The translations under genes and the position numbers were made by a program. DNA of 24,721 nt from Oehlia diaphana (Eukaryota; Glomeromycota; Glomeromycetes; Glomerales; Glomeraceae), in the NCBI GenBank assembly GCA_003833135.1, contig QZLH01000232.1, positions 20,830-45,550 of the forward strand. The letters are read 5' to 3'. The notes beneath the pieces are model-generated. The model did no database searches and was not told the origin of the DNA. It saw nothing but the letters and a program-made list of their open reading frames with translations. Positions 1-11,571 of the stretch are shown here, in pieces. The first letter of the stretch is position 1, and every line of letters starts with the position of its first letter.

Positions 1-106
1 ATTTTTCTTACCATATGGGCATGAGTGAAAAACATTTTCGGGATAAGGTTTTTTTTTTTTTAAAAAAAAAAAAAATAAAAAAAAAAACCAGAAAAAAAAA
101 TTGATT

Positions 107-130
<24 letters not shown>
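1..130. repeat. Direct repeat, copy 1
   Basis: Bases 1-50 are identical to 836-885. Similarity continues through the following T-run/A-run block and a shared ATTGATTTT stretch to about base 125. The repeated text (TCTTACCATATGGGCATGAG and onward) is more complex than its surroundings, so chance or simple microsatellite slippage does not explain it. It may be a dispersed-element end or a local duplication. No open frame or TSD was found. The window begins inside or at the edge of this copy. Confidence 0.8.
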
Positions 131-140
<10 letters not shown>

Positions 141-430
141 CTAAAAAAAAAAAAAAAAATTACGAATTCAATGCATACTTACATCATGTTAATCAAAAGA
201 ATAGGATTTGATAGGAAGAATAATAGTAACAAAGGTAATTCAAAGAACAAACGTAATTCAGAACAACGTAATTCAGAACAAACAGTAAATTCAGGGTTTA
301 AAAAAATGTTATATATGGGAGGGGGAATATGTATGCATAATAATGGCTCAGAGAATATAAAAAAGGAAAAGATCTTCGATAAGTTTAACGTTGTGCGATA
401 TTTGATTTCAAAGATTAGTTTAGTTTTTAA

Positions 431-464
431 GATATTTCCCACTGTTTGATATTTCCCACTGTTT
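431..464. repeat. 17-bp perfect tandem duplication
   Basis: The 17-base unit GATATTTCCCACTGTTT occurs twice back to back (431-447 and 448-464) with no mismatch. This is a recent local slippage duplication and no function is implied. Confidence 0.9.
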
Positions 465-805
465 ATCTTTTTTTATTATAATAAAGTTTTTATTGATAAT
501 GGAAATTTTGATTAGTGGGGTTCATTAACAAAGAAAAAAATATTATAATTATTTGGGATTATCATCATGTGAACAAAAAAAAAAAAAATGTGGCTGTCAA
601 TGTACATTTTACAGTATTACACCTTATCCTTGCAAGTTAATCTCTACCATATCTGATAAATATTATCATAAGATCAAAACAATTTCAATTGGGAAATTTG
701 GGAATATATTTTCCGAAAATTCAAATGGATATTTTTTTTTTTAAAAAAAAAAAGATAAGAGAATGAAATGATGAAATGGCGTGAAAATATAAAAAAAAAA
801 AAATT

Positions 806-835
<30 letters not shown>

Positions 836-836
<1 letters not shown>

Positions 837-960
837 TTTTTCTTACCATATGGGCATGAGTGAAAAACATTTTCGGGATAAGGTTTTTTTTTTTTTAAAA
901 AAAAAAAAATAAAAAAAAATAGCATGAGAAGAAATTGATTTTTTTTTTTTTTTTCTTTCT
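836..960. repeat. Direct repeat, copy 2
   Basis: Second copy of the repeat at 1-130, offset by 835 bases. The first 50 bases are identical, and the following T/A block and ATTGATTTT stretch are similar. It is directly preceded by a TTTA microsatellite (about 804-840), which is not present before copy 1 within the window. Confidence 0.8.
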
Positions 961-1153
961 TTATAAAAATGAAAGATTTCTTTTTTGTAAAGCTTATCAA
1001 TTTCACTTATCGGTTCAAATGTATATCAAATGTTATGTATGTATATATATATAAAAATGCATGATCATGCCCATGCAAAGTTGAAATACGCCCACGCTGT
1101 TTTTTTTTTAAAAGCAATGGCATTTGATTTTCAATTAAAAAATTAAATTACCT

Positions 1154-1210
<57 letters not shown>

Positions 1211-1246
1211 TGGTATTTTTTTTTTTATTAAAAAAATTAAATTCCT

Positions 1247-1283
<37 letters not shown>

Positions 1284-1489
1284 TTGTATATTTTAATGAA
1301 AAAATAATTTAAAAATAAATTGATTAAAAAAAAAGATAAATTTAACATTTCGCATAATCAATAATAAAAATGACTAAAATTAAAAAAATTTTTTTTTTTT
1401 TTTTACTTTTTTCATTATTTACAATAAACTTTTTTTTCATTTAACATATAAATTACATATACATATATACATATATATATATTTATATT

Positions 1490-1583
1490 TATATTTTTAA
1501 CATATTTTTAATATATTTTTAACATATTTTTAATATATTTTTAACATATTTTTAACATATTTTTAACATATTTTTAACATATT
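1490..1583. repeat. 11-bp minisatellite
   Basis: About 8.5 tandem copies of an 11-base unit, alternating CATATTTTTAA and TATATTTTTAA. The alternation in the first half suggests a higher-order 22-base unit that was later homogenised to the C-starting version. Confidence 0.9.
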
Positions 1584-2442
1584 GTACACATAAATGGGAT
1601 CTCTCATTTTGAATACACGGAAATTACGGAGTACGAAGTAAAACGAATATCCAATCAAAATAATCTACATTAAAAATGCATGAAAAAAAAAATTTTATCA
1701 GAATAAAGGAAACTATTTTAGGATTTTATTGAAAATACCATTTTCGAAATTCAAAAAATACTAATCCCCGAACTAAACGTAAAAATGTATAGTAATTGTA
1801 CGAATTGTACGAATTTGTACGACATCTTGTGATAGAATTCATCTAATCGTAAAAAAAATGAGTCAATTTTTGTTATCACAATTAATAAGAGAGTACGCTA
1901 GGGTATACTAGGGTATACTAAAGTTTATGAGGTTTGAGTTTATGGAAAAATTCGTTCAGACAAACTCAGCCAAAAAAAATACTCATTTATTTCGTACTAT
2001 TTACTAAGTCCAATTTACCTAGTATAGCGCAGTCACAAGGAACGCAGCAAATATTTACATTATATATACATTTATATTCAGTTCTTTTATACAGGGGCAA
2101 AAAATCTCAGCCACAGATATTATTCTTTGATTGGTCAGATCAAGATATATCAAATATAAATATTTCGTTTTTAAGAGATCAAAATATGGCCTATATGGCC
2201 TGATATTCTAAATACCTTATGATACCTTATGATACTTTATTAAAAAGAAAAACTTTTTGTTTTTTATTTGTGAGATGATCTAATGCATTTTAAACATTCA
2301 AATAAATTAATTAACAATGAAATGTAATACATTATAAAGATGCCAAGATGCCACGAGAATAATTAAATAATGAAAAAAAATGCATTAAATATGAATATGA
2401 TGAATATGGTAAAAAAAAAAATTTAAAAAAAATTAAAAAAAA

Positions 2443-2494
<52 letters not shown>

Positions 2495-3265
2495 CATTTT
2501 TTCAAATAAAAAAAAACAAGTAATAATAATAATTAAAATCAGGAAAACTTTTTGAAAATGTAACCTTTCATTCTATTTAAAGTTAACAAAAAAAAAAAAG
2601 TGTTAAAAAAAAATAAATAATAAATAAATAAATAAATAAAAAGCAAATAAAGCAAATAATATAATATAAATACATATATATATATTTTTTTTTGATGTTT
2701 TTTTTTTGACAGAACAGAAAAAAAGTGACAACTGGAGTAAAAAAAAGTATATTTTCTTTTTCAAACCCCGGTTAAAATAATTTACTGCGGGATTTGTGCT
2801 ATATAATAATGTGTATAAAAAAAAAATTTTTTTTTTATTTTATTTTATTTTATTTTATTTATTTATTTATTTATTTATATTTATTTATTTATATTGTACT
2901 TTGTGGTTTTATTTAATCCAATATATATCAAATACCGGTATATATATTATTTATACTTGATTACTCTAAATAATATAAATTGTTTTTGAACTGGTATTTT
3001 TATTAGTAATAATATAAAATTTTATGTATATATAACCATCAAATTCTTTCAAATTTTTTTTTTTTCAATCTGAACAAAAAAAAAATTTTTTTTTAAAAAA
3101 AAAAAAAAAACTTTAATTTATTTTATACTTTCATCGGAAAAAAAAAAAAAAAATAATAAATTTTTTTTTTTTTTTAAAAAAAAACCACCTTTTTATTTAT
3201 TATCATTACCATTTTATCCTCTCATATTCCCTACGAAAAAAGAAATTTATCACCCTTTTTTTCCA

Positions 3266-4489
3266 ATGTCAGCGGCTATTCTTCGACCAAATAGCGAAAC
3301 TCAATATTATTCTCCTGCAAATTATTCTAGACAAATGCAAATGTTGCACCAACAACAACAACAACAACAGCAACATCAACAACAACAACATCATAATAAT
3401 CATCATCAATCAAATTTCTTACAATCGAACAATTGTAAAACTGAATCTTTACCTTTATCTTTACCTGACCAACAACAACAACAATCTTCCATGTTAAAGA
3501 ATAATAACAATACAAGTCAAATTAACAATAATACCTCCGCACCTCATTTTGAATATGTTTCATATGATAGAGTTCAAGATCTATATGAACAAAGAAAAGG
3601 TCATTTTTATTTCATTCCTGAAGGTTTTGAACCCGTCTTGGTTCCCAATGATTCAAAAGCTCAAGCTGTAACAAATTTATTGGAAACCTCCAAACCTGTC
3701 TCTACCGCTCCTAATGTTTCAAGAATGTTACCTGATACTGATGTTCGTTTACCATCTTATGCCTTACCTTGTGGTGTCGCTGGACCTGCAAAGAAGGATG
3801 TTGCTCCTAATGGTAAAATTCCTAAAGTTAAGAAACCTCCTAGACCTCCAAATGCTTTCATACTTTATCGAAGAGCGAAACAACCAACTATTGTCGCTCA
3901 ACATCAAGGAATTACAAATAATGAGGTTTCTAAAGAAATTGGAAAGATGTGGCACGAAGAACCGATGGAAGTTCGTCTTAAATTTCAAAAAATGGCCGAA
4001 GCTGCTAAAGAGGAACATATGAAAAAATATCCAGAATATAGGTATCGTCCAAGAAGACCACAAGAAAGAAAACGTCGCGTTCAAACACGTGAAGCTTCAA
4101 ACAGAAGATCTTCGGCCCCAACTTTACCTCATCGTGTATCATCATCATCCATTGTAGAAAATCCTGATTACATATCATCAAGACGTGTATCATCAATATC
4201 TAGTGATGGAGAAAATAGAAGTCCTGTTCAAAATCAACAACAAATTTATTACGCAAATTCCGAAGCACCATCAGATTCTACTTATAGTGGAATGATTGAT
4301 AATCCAACAATGCCACCACAATTCACTTCTTACATGCAACCATCAATTAATGATTTCTCAGTATTTGAAGCTCAACCTCAGGATATTTCTGAAGACGGAG
4401 TTGATTTTGATTATGATTATAACGATTATAATCCACAAATGATAAATTACGCAGGGCATTATCCTCATCAATACGTACAAAAATATTGA
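3266..4489 (+). CDS. HMG-box (MATA_HMG-type) DNA-binding protein
   Basis: An intron-less frame of 407 residues, ending TGA. Residues about 190-262 form an HMG box. It opens PPRPPNAFILYRR, continues with NNEVSKEIGKMW (helix 2 core with its conserved Trp) and ends in HMKKYPEYRYRPRRPQERKR, the YP-x-Y-x-YRPRR signature of fungal MATA_HMG/Sox-like boxes. These bind the minor groove and bend DNA; the basic tail RPRRPQERKRR probably serves as a nuclear localisation signal. The N-terminus is rich in polyQ and polyN/H (residues about 28-60 and 68-90). The middle (about 95-130) is a less repetitive conserved-looking stretch, and the C-terminus is Ser-rich then acidic/Tyr-rich (DFDYDYNDYN), possibly an activation region. 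Glomeromycotina are known for expanded MATA_HMG families, so a direct mating-type role should not be assumed. The start is the first ATG of the frame, just after a pyrimidine-rich leader. Confidence 0.92.
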   Translation: MSAAILRPNSETQYYSPANYSRQMQMLHQQQQQQQQHQQQQHHNNHHQSNFLQSNNCKTESLPLSLPDQQQQQSSMLKNNNNTSQINNNTSAPHFEYVSYDRVQDLYEQRKGHFYFIPEGFEPVLVPNDSKAQAVTNLLETSKPVSTAPNVSRMLPDTDVRLPSYALPCGVAGPAKKDVAPNGKIPKVKKPPRPPNAFILYRRAKQPTIVAQHQGITNNEVSKEIGKMWHEEPMEVRLKFQKMAEAAKEEHMKKYPEYRYRPRRPQERKRRVQTREASNRRSSAPTLPHRVSSSSIVENPDYISSRRVSSISSDGENRSPVQNQQQIYYANSEAPSDSTYSGMIDNPTMPPQFTSYMQPSINDFSVFEAQPQDISEDGVDFDYDYNDYNPQMINYAGHYPHQYVQKY

Positions 4490-4545
4490 ATTAGTAATTA
4501 ATTCGTTTATATTACGTCTTGTTACCCTATTGCTACCTCTTGGCT

Positions 4546-4561
4546 TGCGCCCTTCGGCGTA
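4546..4561 (+). other. GC-rich stem-loop in the HMG-gene 3' flank
   Basis: TGCGCCCTTCGGCGTA folds into a 6-bp stem (one G-U pair) with a CUUC loop, 57 bases after the HMG-box stop codon. It is the most GC-rich spot in a region that is otherwise over 75% A+T by eye. It lies where a 3' UTR would be, so it may act in RNA stability or 3'-end formation, but that is inference only. Confidence 0.45.
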
Positions 4562-6294
4562 ACCTGTCTAGACTCTAGAATATTCGTTTATTTTACGCCA
4601 AATTCTAGATCGTATTGAAAGATTCAAAATTTTCTCAGTATTTCAAATATATTTCAGTAGTCGATGTTCAAAAAAAAAAATTCGTTTTTTTTTATTTTGT
4701 TTATTAATGTAATGTATGTCTTCGTCGAGACATGCATTTTTTTTTATTTTTATTCTTTTTTTTTTCCGTTATTAATACTTCGTTTTTTTTTTAAATACTA
4801 CTTATCAAGTAGTTTTAAATCATTTTAAGGTGAAGTTTTGAATTATTCCTTTAACTGTTAATATAATTTTTTATTTTTATTCTAAATTTGGCTTACAAAT
4901 TATAATTTTTTTTTTCTCAAAAATACACAGATCTTTTTCAGATCAACTTTATACTTTTTAAGTTTTATAACAAAAGATTTTTTTATGACATGATTTCATA
5001 TTTCTTCTTCCCCTTTTAAAACTTACGCTTTTTTTTTCTTTAAATGAACCACACTAAAAAAAAAAAAAACTAAAAAAAAAACATAGTATTTTATAACTTT
5101 TTATATATATATTACTAATTATAATAAATATACAGACAAATATATGCTATAAGGACTTTACAATACATTCATACATATATATATAAAAAAAAAAAAAAAA
5201 AGGACATTCGAATCTTATATATAGCTTTTTTACATTTTTTATTATTGTGAATAACATTTTTAGCATTTTTTTTAATTCGAATAGACATGTATATTTTTCT
5301 TCAATGTTACTTTCTTCTTCTTGTTTACATATATTTTCCCCCTTTTTTCTTTTATATATATAGTACATAAAACCCCCTTTTTCTTCTTCAAGCATTACAT
5401 TCTTTTTTTTTTAAAAAAAAATGTACAGATGTTTTTATACATTATAAAAAAAAAAGAGATATAATTTTAGTGACGTGGTGAAAAAAAATAAAAAATAAAA
5501 AAAAATTAAAATAAATTATAAATGTTTTTAAAATAAATAAAATCATGCTGCGCATTTTATATTTTATAACTACTTTATCAAGTATTATTATTTTTTATTA
5601 TATAAATTATATAAATTTAATTCTAAGTTTAGTATTTTGACTTTTCCGCCGAGTATCTAATTCGGTAAAGACCGAATTTTTGCTCCGATTAAATTTCAGC
5701 CACTGAGTCGTTATGAATGATTATGACTGAGGTAAAATTGACGGTTTTCCCGCCTATTCTAGAAAATTTCTTTTTTTTTATTTGTCATTTATTTGTCATA
5801 CTAATAAAAAAACTAAAAAATAAACTTTAAAAAAGATAAAATTTTAAAATATGATGCAATGACATTATAATACTTCCGTAAACTTTTAGTGAGTACTGAA
5901 TAAAAAAAGCATACTGTCACTCTGTCAAAAATACGCCATATCGCCATCAAACAAAAAGAACTAGACTTTTTTTTTAATTTGACAATAAAAAAACTTTTTT
6001 GTATTACAAATAAATTATTTTTTTGCTGCGTTGTAAAGTATGATTTTTAAATACCCGATTAGTTAAATAATAACTTGCTTAGCATTTTACCTTAGTATAT
6101 TTAACAGCGGATGAACGGAAATAACCCGCAGTGATTTAGACGCCAAATATATGTAAAAAATACGTTTATTACGGAATTACCAAATATAAACATTAATTAC
6201 GTACCCTAAAATGTTTTTAGAAATTTGGAATATTTACAAATACAAGCAAAATAAAAATACGCCATTTTAATCATCGGAATGAAGATTCCGGATT

Positions 6295-6395
6295 TGAGTA
6301 ATTGGGATTGGTTAAATAATTGGATTGGATCGGATGATTTAAGTAATTGGATTGGTTGAAATATTTGATTGAGATTGGATTGGTTGAAGGATTGA
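6295..6395. repeat. ATTGGATTGG-type minisatellite
   Basis: Degenerate tandem copies built on GGATTGGTTGAA / AATTGGATTGG fill this stretch. The unit length is irregular (about 10-25 bases), so the array is old or slippage-prone. Its antisense frame reads as a repetitive Asn/Gln/Ser peptide, which is a by-product of the repeat. Confidence 0.75.
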
Positions 6396-7151
6396 GTACA
6401 TTTGATCATTAAATCATTTGAATAAAAACATTTGAATACATTTGAAATAATAAGATTTGAATACATTTTTTTTAATACATTCAATACAATAATCTATAAT
6501 ATTTTATAATATTTTAACATTCCCCCCAAAAAAAAAATTTATTTCGGAATTTTTTTAAATGGAAAATTTTTCAATTTTCCCCACAAAAATATCGTGTGGA
6601 AGAACAATGGCACATCTAATTTTGTATATCATTGGATAACCAGAATATGCACGATTACATATAATTTACATAATAATTACCAAATTTATTTAAAAGTAAT
6701 CCGGGTAAAACTAAATACATTTATAAATTTACATCACACAAAAACGGCCGACCATACAAATTTGAAACAAGTTTGAAGATTTTTTTTATTACTGGATGAA
6801 ATTCTTGTTTATGTATAAAGAAAAAAAAAAAACGCCCTCCAAAAAAGTTTGTACGATTTATCATTACCTTTTTAAAAAAAAAAATTCTTTTTTCTTTGTT
6901 CTATTTTATAAAATTCCAAATAATTCCAAATATCGAATTTCTTGATGATTTCCTTTAATGGAATAATTCAAATCGAAACAATTTTCAATAAAATTACATG
7001 TGTTTATACTTTTTTTTTTGTAACTAACTTAAACCACATGTTTTTTTTTTTAAAAAAAAAAAACCGAATGAAATGTATTTCAAACTCAATCTAAACAATG
7101 GAAACCATTTATGTAATTATATCCGCAGTTAGAATAATGGAAAAATTTTAC

Positions 7152-7191
7152 AATGGATGTTAATGGATGTAAATAGATGTAAATGGATGTA
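7152..7191. repeat. 10-bp minisatellite
   Basis: Four tandem copies of AATGGATGTA with one or two mismatches (third copy AATAGATGTA). Confidence 0.85.
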
Positions 7192-7984
7192 TTGAAAATG
7201 AAAAAAAATAAAATAAAAATGACAATAGGGTTTAAATTTATTATTTTTGTATAAGCCACATTTAAAGAGGGTCGGAGTGTCTGAAAAATTATTCAAATGG
7301 GTAAATTTATTCATTTATTTTTACTCTATTTGTAACAAATCGTACATATATGTAATGTTTGTACCTTTTATTACAATTGAAGAATCTTCAATCCTTGTTA
7401 TATAACTTGTTTAATTACTAGTTTCCAGGGCGCAGTCTAAATTATTATATGGCTGAGTTTAAAAAAAATTTTCAATGAATACCTAAATTTATTTTATTTT
7501 AATTTTTTAAACAAAGAACCGATAAATTTTTGATTGTCCTTATCACAATGGAAAGATCACATATCATTTGTGATAAATTTTCTTTAATACATAAATAAAC
7601 ATAATATAAACACGAGCGTATAAAAAATATATATAAAATGCAACTTAAAATTTCACATTCTTTCGCATTTGTACTTTTTTTTTTTTTTTTTTTTTTTTTA
7701 AAATTAAAAAAAAAAAATTTTTATTTATTATTGAACAATAATAAATTTTACAATATATATTATCGAGTATATTAAAAATTTTTTAAATCCTTTGTTATCT
7801 TGTTTTTCTTTTTATTCTAAAATAAAAAAAAAAAATGTTGTGTCCTTTATGTTGTCTTTTGAAACTAAACTCATTTTGTGTCAACAAAATATTTTAGAAC
7901 AATATTAATCATTAATGTTGTAATGAACTCATAAAATTATTATTGTTCTTAAAAAAACTTATTTTAAAACTTGTGTTAAATTTC

Positions 7985-8095
7985 TTTTAATTTAGGAAAT
8001 ATTCACGTTATCTATTTAATCTTTTTTTTTTTTTTTTTTTTTTTTCCTTGGGAATTTTTTTTTTTTTAATTTTTTTTAATTTAGGAAAAATTCAC

Positions 8096-8130
<35 letters not shown>

Positions 8131-8149
8131 TACCTTGGGAATTTTTTTT
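7985..8149. repeat. Tandem duplication with long T runs
   Basis: Two roughly 75-base copies, starting near 7985 and 8075. Each reads TTTAATTTAGGAAA, then TTCACGTT, then a long T run, then CCTTGGGAATTTTT. The non-T landmarks are nearly identical between copies, so this is a segmental tandem duplication, not a simple T microsatellite. Confidence 0.8.
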
Positions 8150-8581
8150 TTAGTAAATTATTTTGGGGATAAAAAATTAGAGATAAACCAAATAAAGATA
8201 ACAAAAGAAATAAAAAAATTCATTTAAAGAATAATAAAAAAGTTCTGCAATTTAATGTTGGGTTACATATTTACATGTTCGAATATTAGACGCGTTTTGT
8301 TTATCTTTTATTTAAATTACTAATTTTTTTCTTTTTTTTTTTCATCCCTGCATTTCTCTTTTTTTTACGAGATTACAAGATTACAAGTACACAAAAATAC
8401 ACAAAGTTTTTTTTTTTTGAAGTCCCTTGCATCAAAATTCAGCCCAAGATAAAAAAGAATCTTTCAATAACAATAAGTATATCAAAGTATATCAAAGTTA
8501 CAAATAATATCTTACAGTTAGTATATCAAAAGTATATCAATGTTTAAAACTTTAAAAACGCGCGTGCGTACAGTTATAAAC

Positions 8582-8617
8582 AGTATAGGCAATATAGGTA
8601 GTATAGGCAATATAAGT
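8582..8617. repeat. 18-bp tandem duplication
   Basis: AGTATAGGCAATATAGGT is followed at once by a second copy with a single mismatch (final AAGT). Confidence 0.85.
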
Positions 8618-8652
8618 AATTCGAATTTACGCGTTATAGATTAGTAAGATTA

Positions 8653-8684
8653 GGTTATAAGGGTTATGGGTTATAAGGGTTATG
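8653..8684. repeat. 16-bp perfect tandem duplication
   Basis: GGTTATAAGGGTTATG occurs twice without mismatch. It superficially recalls a telomere-like GGGTTA text, but there are only two copies and the period is 16, so it is not telomeric. Confidence 0.85.
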
Positions 8685-8891
8685 AGTAGTTAGTTGTATA
8701 CATATATATTTGTATATATAATATATGTATTTATATAATTTATTTATATATGTTATGTTATATCTATATGTATATATATATAAGTTACATCTTTATGTTA
8801 TATATATTATATCTATATGTTATATCTATATGTTTATATATATATATACGGTATGTTTATTATTTATTTATATACGTATGCATAGGTAATA

Positions 8892-8925
8892 AATTATAAT
8901 TATAATTATAATTATAATTATAATT
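8892..8925. repeat. ATTATA microsatellite
   Basis: Five or more copies of the hexamer ATTATA. The preceding 200 bases are TA-dinucleotide-rich. Confidence 0.8.
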
Positions 8926-11571
8926 TAATATTATAATACTTCTCTAATTTTTTAATTTTATTAATTTTTTTAATTTTTTTAATTTTTTAAAATTTTTAAT
9001 ATTTTTTACTTTTTTAAACTTTATTAAACTTTATTAAACTTTAAACTTTTTTTTTACTTAATGTAACTTAAATTAACCATACTAACCCATGTTTTAATTA
9101 AAAAAAAAACGCGGAAAAACTTTTAGTGGCTTAACTTCGATATCTTAAGATTTACTATATGACGTGTGATAATCAGTTAGTCACGAAATCATTTGAATTT
9201 AAAATTTTAACGTGTACAGTACACAATTATTATGACAGATAAACAAACAAATATGCAATATAATAATTTTCTTATTATCATGATTAGGGGAACCCTGATC
9301 AAATTAAAAAATCTCTATTTGATATGGTTTATTATGGTAAAATTGAAAAAAAAGGGGTCCCGAAACTCAAAAAAGATTAGTTAAATTAGTTGATGTAGTG
9401 AATGGGAAAATTTTGATTATTTTGATTATTTTGATTAAAAATGTTTTATTTTTTATTATTTATTTTATTTTATTTTTTTTTGATTTTTATATTTTAATTT
9501 AAAGGGAATTTTTACCGGTTCTATTTGTTTGCTTACAATCTTTCGCGTAAGTAAATTTTACGTAAAAATCATCACAAGGAAATTTTTAAAACATATTATT
9601 ATTAACTTGACACATGTTCATTTTATTTGACAGGTTTTATGATTCTCACGCACGGTTTAATATATATTAATCCTTTTGTGGTAAATTATTTATGAGAACA
9701 ATCAAGGAGATGTAGCGAGGCTAACATATGTTCTCATCTTTTAATTTAACTCCTTTTGTAAGATATGAATATTTAGAATTTCTGAATTTTCCCTGGCCCC
9801 TAGACTTTTTTTTTTCCATGATTATCCTAAAAAAATCTGGGAAACGGGGAACTCGGGACTTCGGAGATTGTTAATAAAGTTTTTTCAGTTTTTTTTTTTT
9901 CCTTTTTTTTTTTCCTCATTTAAATTCATTCAATCATTCAAAAAAAGCTTTTTTAATCATTCAAATTAATATTTTATTTTTACATTTTTTACACAAAGAA
10001 AATGTTTTCAATAATAATTAATATTCATTCAAAAAATTCCCAAAAAATTCTTTTCATAATTTTACACAATTTACCAAATTTAGTTTAGTACCAAATTTGA
10101 CAGTTCAATTTTCATTATAAATACTGTAAATAAAATTAATAATAAAATGAATACGGTAATAAAAATAAAATAAATATATATAATAATAATATATATAATA
10201 TAATATATATATAAATATGTAAATATAATCTTATCTCTTTCTCTCTCTCTTTTTTTTTCGAGGGAACAATAATAATTAATATTGATTGTTCCGTATTTTT
10301 GAAACAATATGATTTTCAATTTCTTTTGTTTTGCTAAAAAGTCTTGATCAATTTTTGCGCAATTTGTTGATCATTTCATCAAAATAAAAAATTTGTATCT
10401 TTTAGTCGTCAGTACACAGTATATATATAATATTAAGTAGTATACATATACATATGTTAATAGTTTGTATATTCATCATTGTTTCGTTTAAAAAAGATTA
10501 AAGATTTTTTTTTTTTTAGAGTTTATTTGCATTAGACGTACTTACTGTTATTTGTACATTGTATTCAATCTATCTTTTTTTTCAAAAAAAAAAAAAAAAA
10601 TATCAATATAATAATAATATTATTATCTATTAATCTTTTCCTCGAAATCCTCCTTTCTAATCCTTATCAATAATAATAACGAATAATGGACACTCAAAAT
10701 TAAAAATGTGTAAACTACAGCAATGTGCATTAATGTATGATGTATCACGTAATTTACACTTAATTATTCATACGTGATGATATTGATTTAAAAAAATTTT
10801 TTTTTTTAATTTAATTAAAAATCCAAATCATCACATTAAATTATTTATATTTCAATTTGTATATATTTTTTTTTACATGGGTAATGGGTTGTACTTTATA
10901 TATATACTTTATTTACTTATACACTCTTATACGAATAACAAAATATAATATAAAATGTTTTTTTTTTTTTTTTGTTTAAAGTAATAAAAAAATTAAAGTT
11001 AACTTGTGTTACGTGTCAAACCTGTCAATGTTATTTAAATTTCGTTTATAATTAATTTTATTTCTTCTTTACCTGTTTTTAACATTGCATTTTCATATGT
11101 GAGTAAGTGAGTTTAAGGAGAATTATTCTAGTTTAATAAAAATAAATTCTCCACTTTTTCAAATCTCCTTATTTAGTAGTTTCTTATAAATCAGGAATAA
11201 ATAATTAATTATTACTTTTTTATTATCATTTTTGTCATGGGATCATGAAATATTTATATATATTATTATTTTTTATTGTTTAAAGTGTTTTTAAACTGCC
11301 ATTTTATTTTTCACCCCCCTTAATAATAAATAAAATAAAATATGTAAAACCCTCCTACAATTTATGCAGGTGAACTTAATATAATGTTTAATTACGTGAT
11401 ATTTATATTAGGGATTCCTCCAACATAGTAACTATAGAGAGGTAAGATGAGTAATCTAATTTCTAAATTACGGTAATTTCATTAAAAATACAGTAATTTC
11501 CTTAAATTGGAAGCGGAAAAATCGGAAAATCGGAAAATCGGAAATCAAAAATTGCGTAGATATTCGGCAAT

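Larger units (their letters stand above)
1..3265. other. Low-complexity spacer upstream of the HMG-box gene
   Basis: I found no convincing gene here. Short open frames (171-449, 553-744, 1934-2203) have no recognisable domain and run through A/T-rich or tandemly repeated text. The stretch holds T-run/A-run blocks (near 49-74, 105-140, 885-910, 2440-2487, 3088-3110, 3160-3184). It also has long T runs at 1159-1203 and 1253-1280, TTTA/TTTTA microsatellites at about 804-840 and 2836-2892, and an AAAT microsatellite at about 2610-2640. The last 80 bases before the HMG-box start are pyrimidine-rich on the + strand, compatible with a promoter or 5' UTR, but no specific motif stands out. Confidence 0.6.
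4490..11571. other. Seven-kilobase gene-poor AT-rich spacer
   Basis: No open frame here has a recognisable domain, intron/exon pattern or conserved motif, and I found no tRNA B-box, 5S rRNA or snRNA signature on either strand. The sequence is A/T tracts, TA-rich microsatellites (8695-8880) and several minisatellites listed separately. A short inverted pair (ATGAGAAC at about 9691-9698 and GTTCTCAT at about 9730-9737) can form a hairpin. Regulatory DNA for the flanking genes or unrecognised non-coding RNA cannot be excluded. Confidence 0.55.

Noticed and set aside
171..449. 92-codon frame with Asn-Ser-Glu-Gln repeats
   Set aside because: The repeats come from a short GTAATTCAGAACAA-like DNA repeat; the rest is AT-rich spacer and no homology is apparent.
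1008..1022. GGTTCAAAT resembling a tRNA B-box
   Set aside because: No A-box, acceptor stem or cloverleaf can be built around it; no tRNA gene was found in the window.
1934..2203. 89-codon plus-strand frame
   Set aside because: No domain, unclear start context, and it ends in short tandem text (ATATGGCCT repeated). Nothing supports it as a gene.
8653..8684. Telomere-like GGGTTAT text
   Set aside because: Only two 16-bp copies, with a period incompatible with fungal TTAGGG telomeres; treated as a tandem duplication.
10755..10800. Possible box C (GTGATGAT) of a C/D snoRNA
   Set aside because: No box D (CTGA) at suitable spacing and no terminal stem; a chance match in AT-rich DNA.
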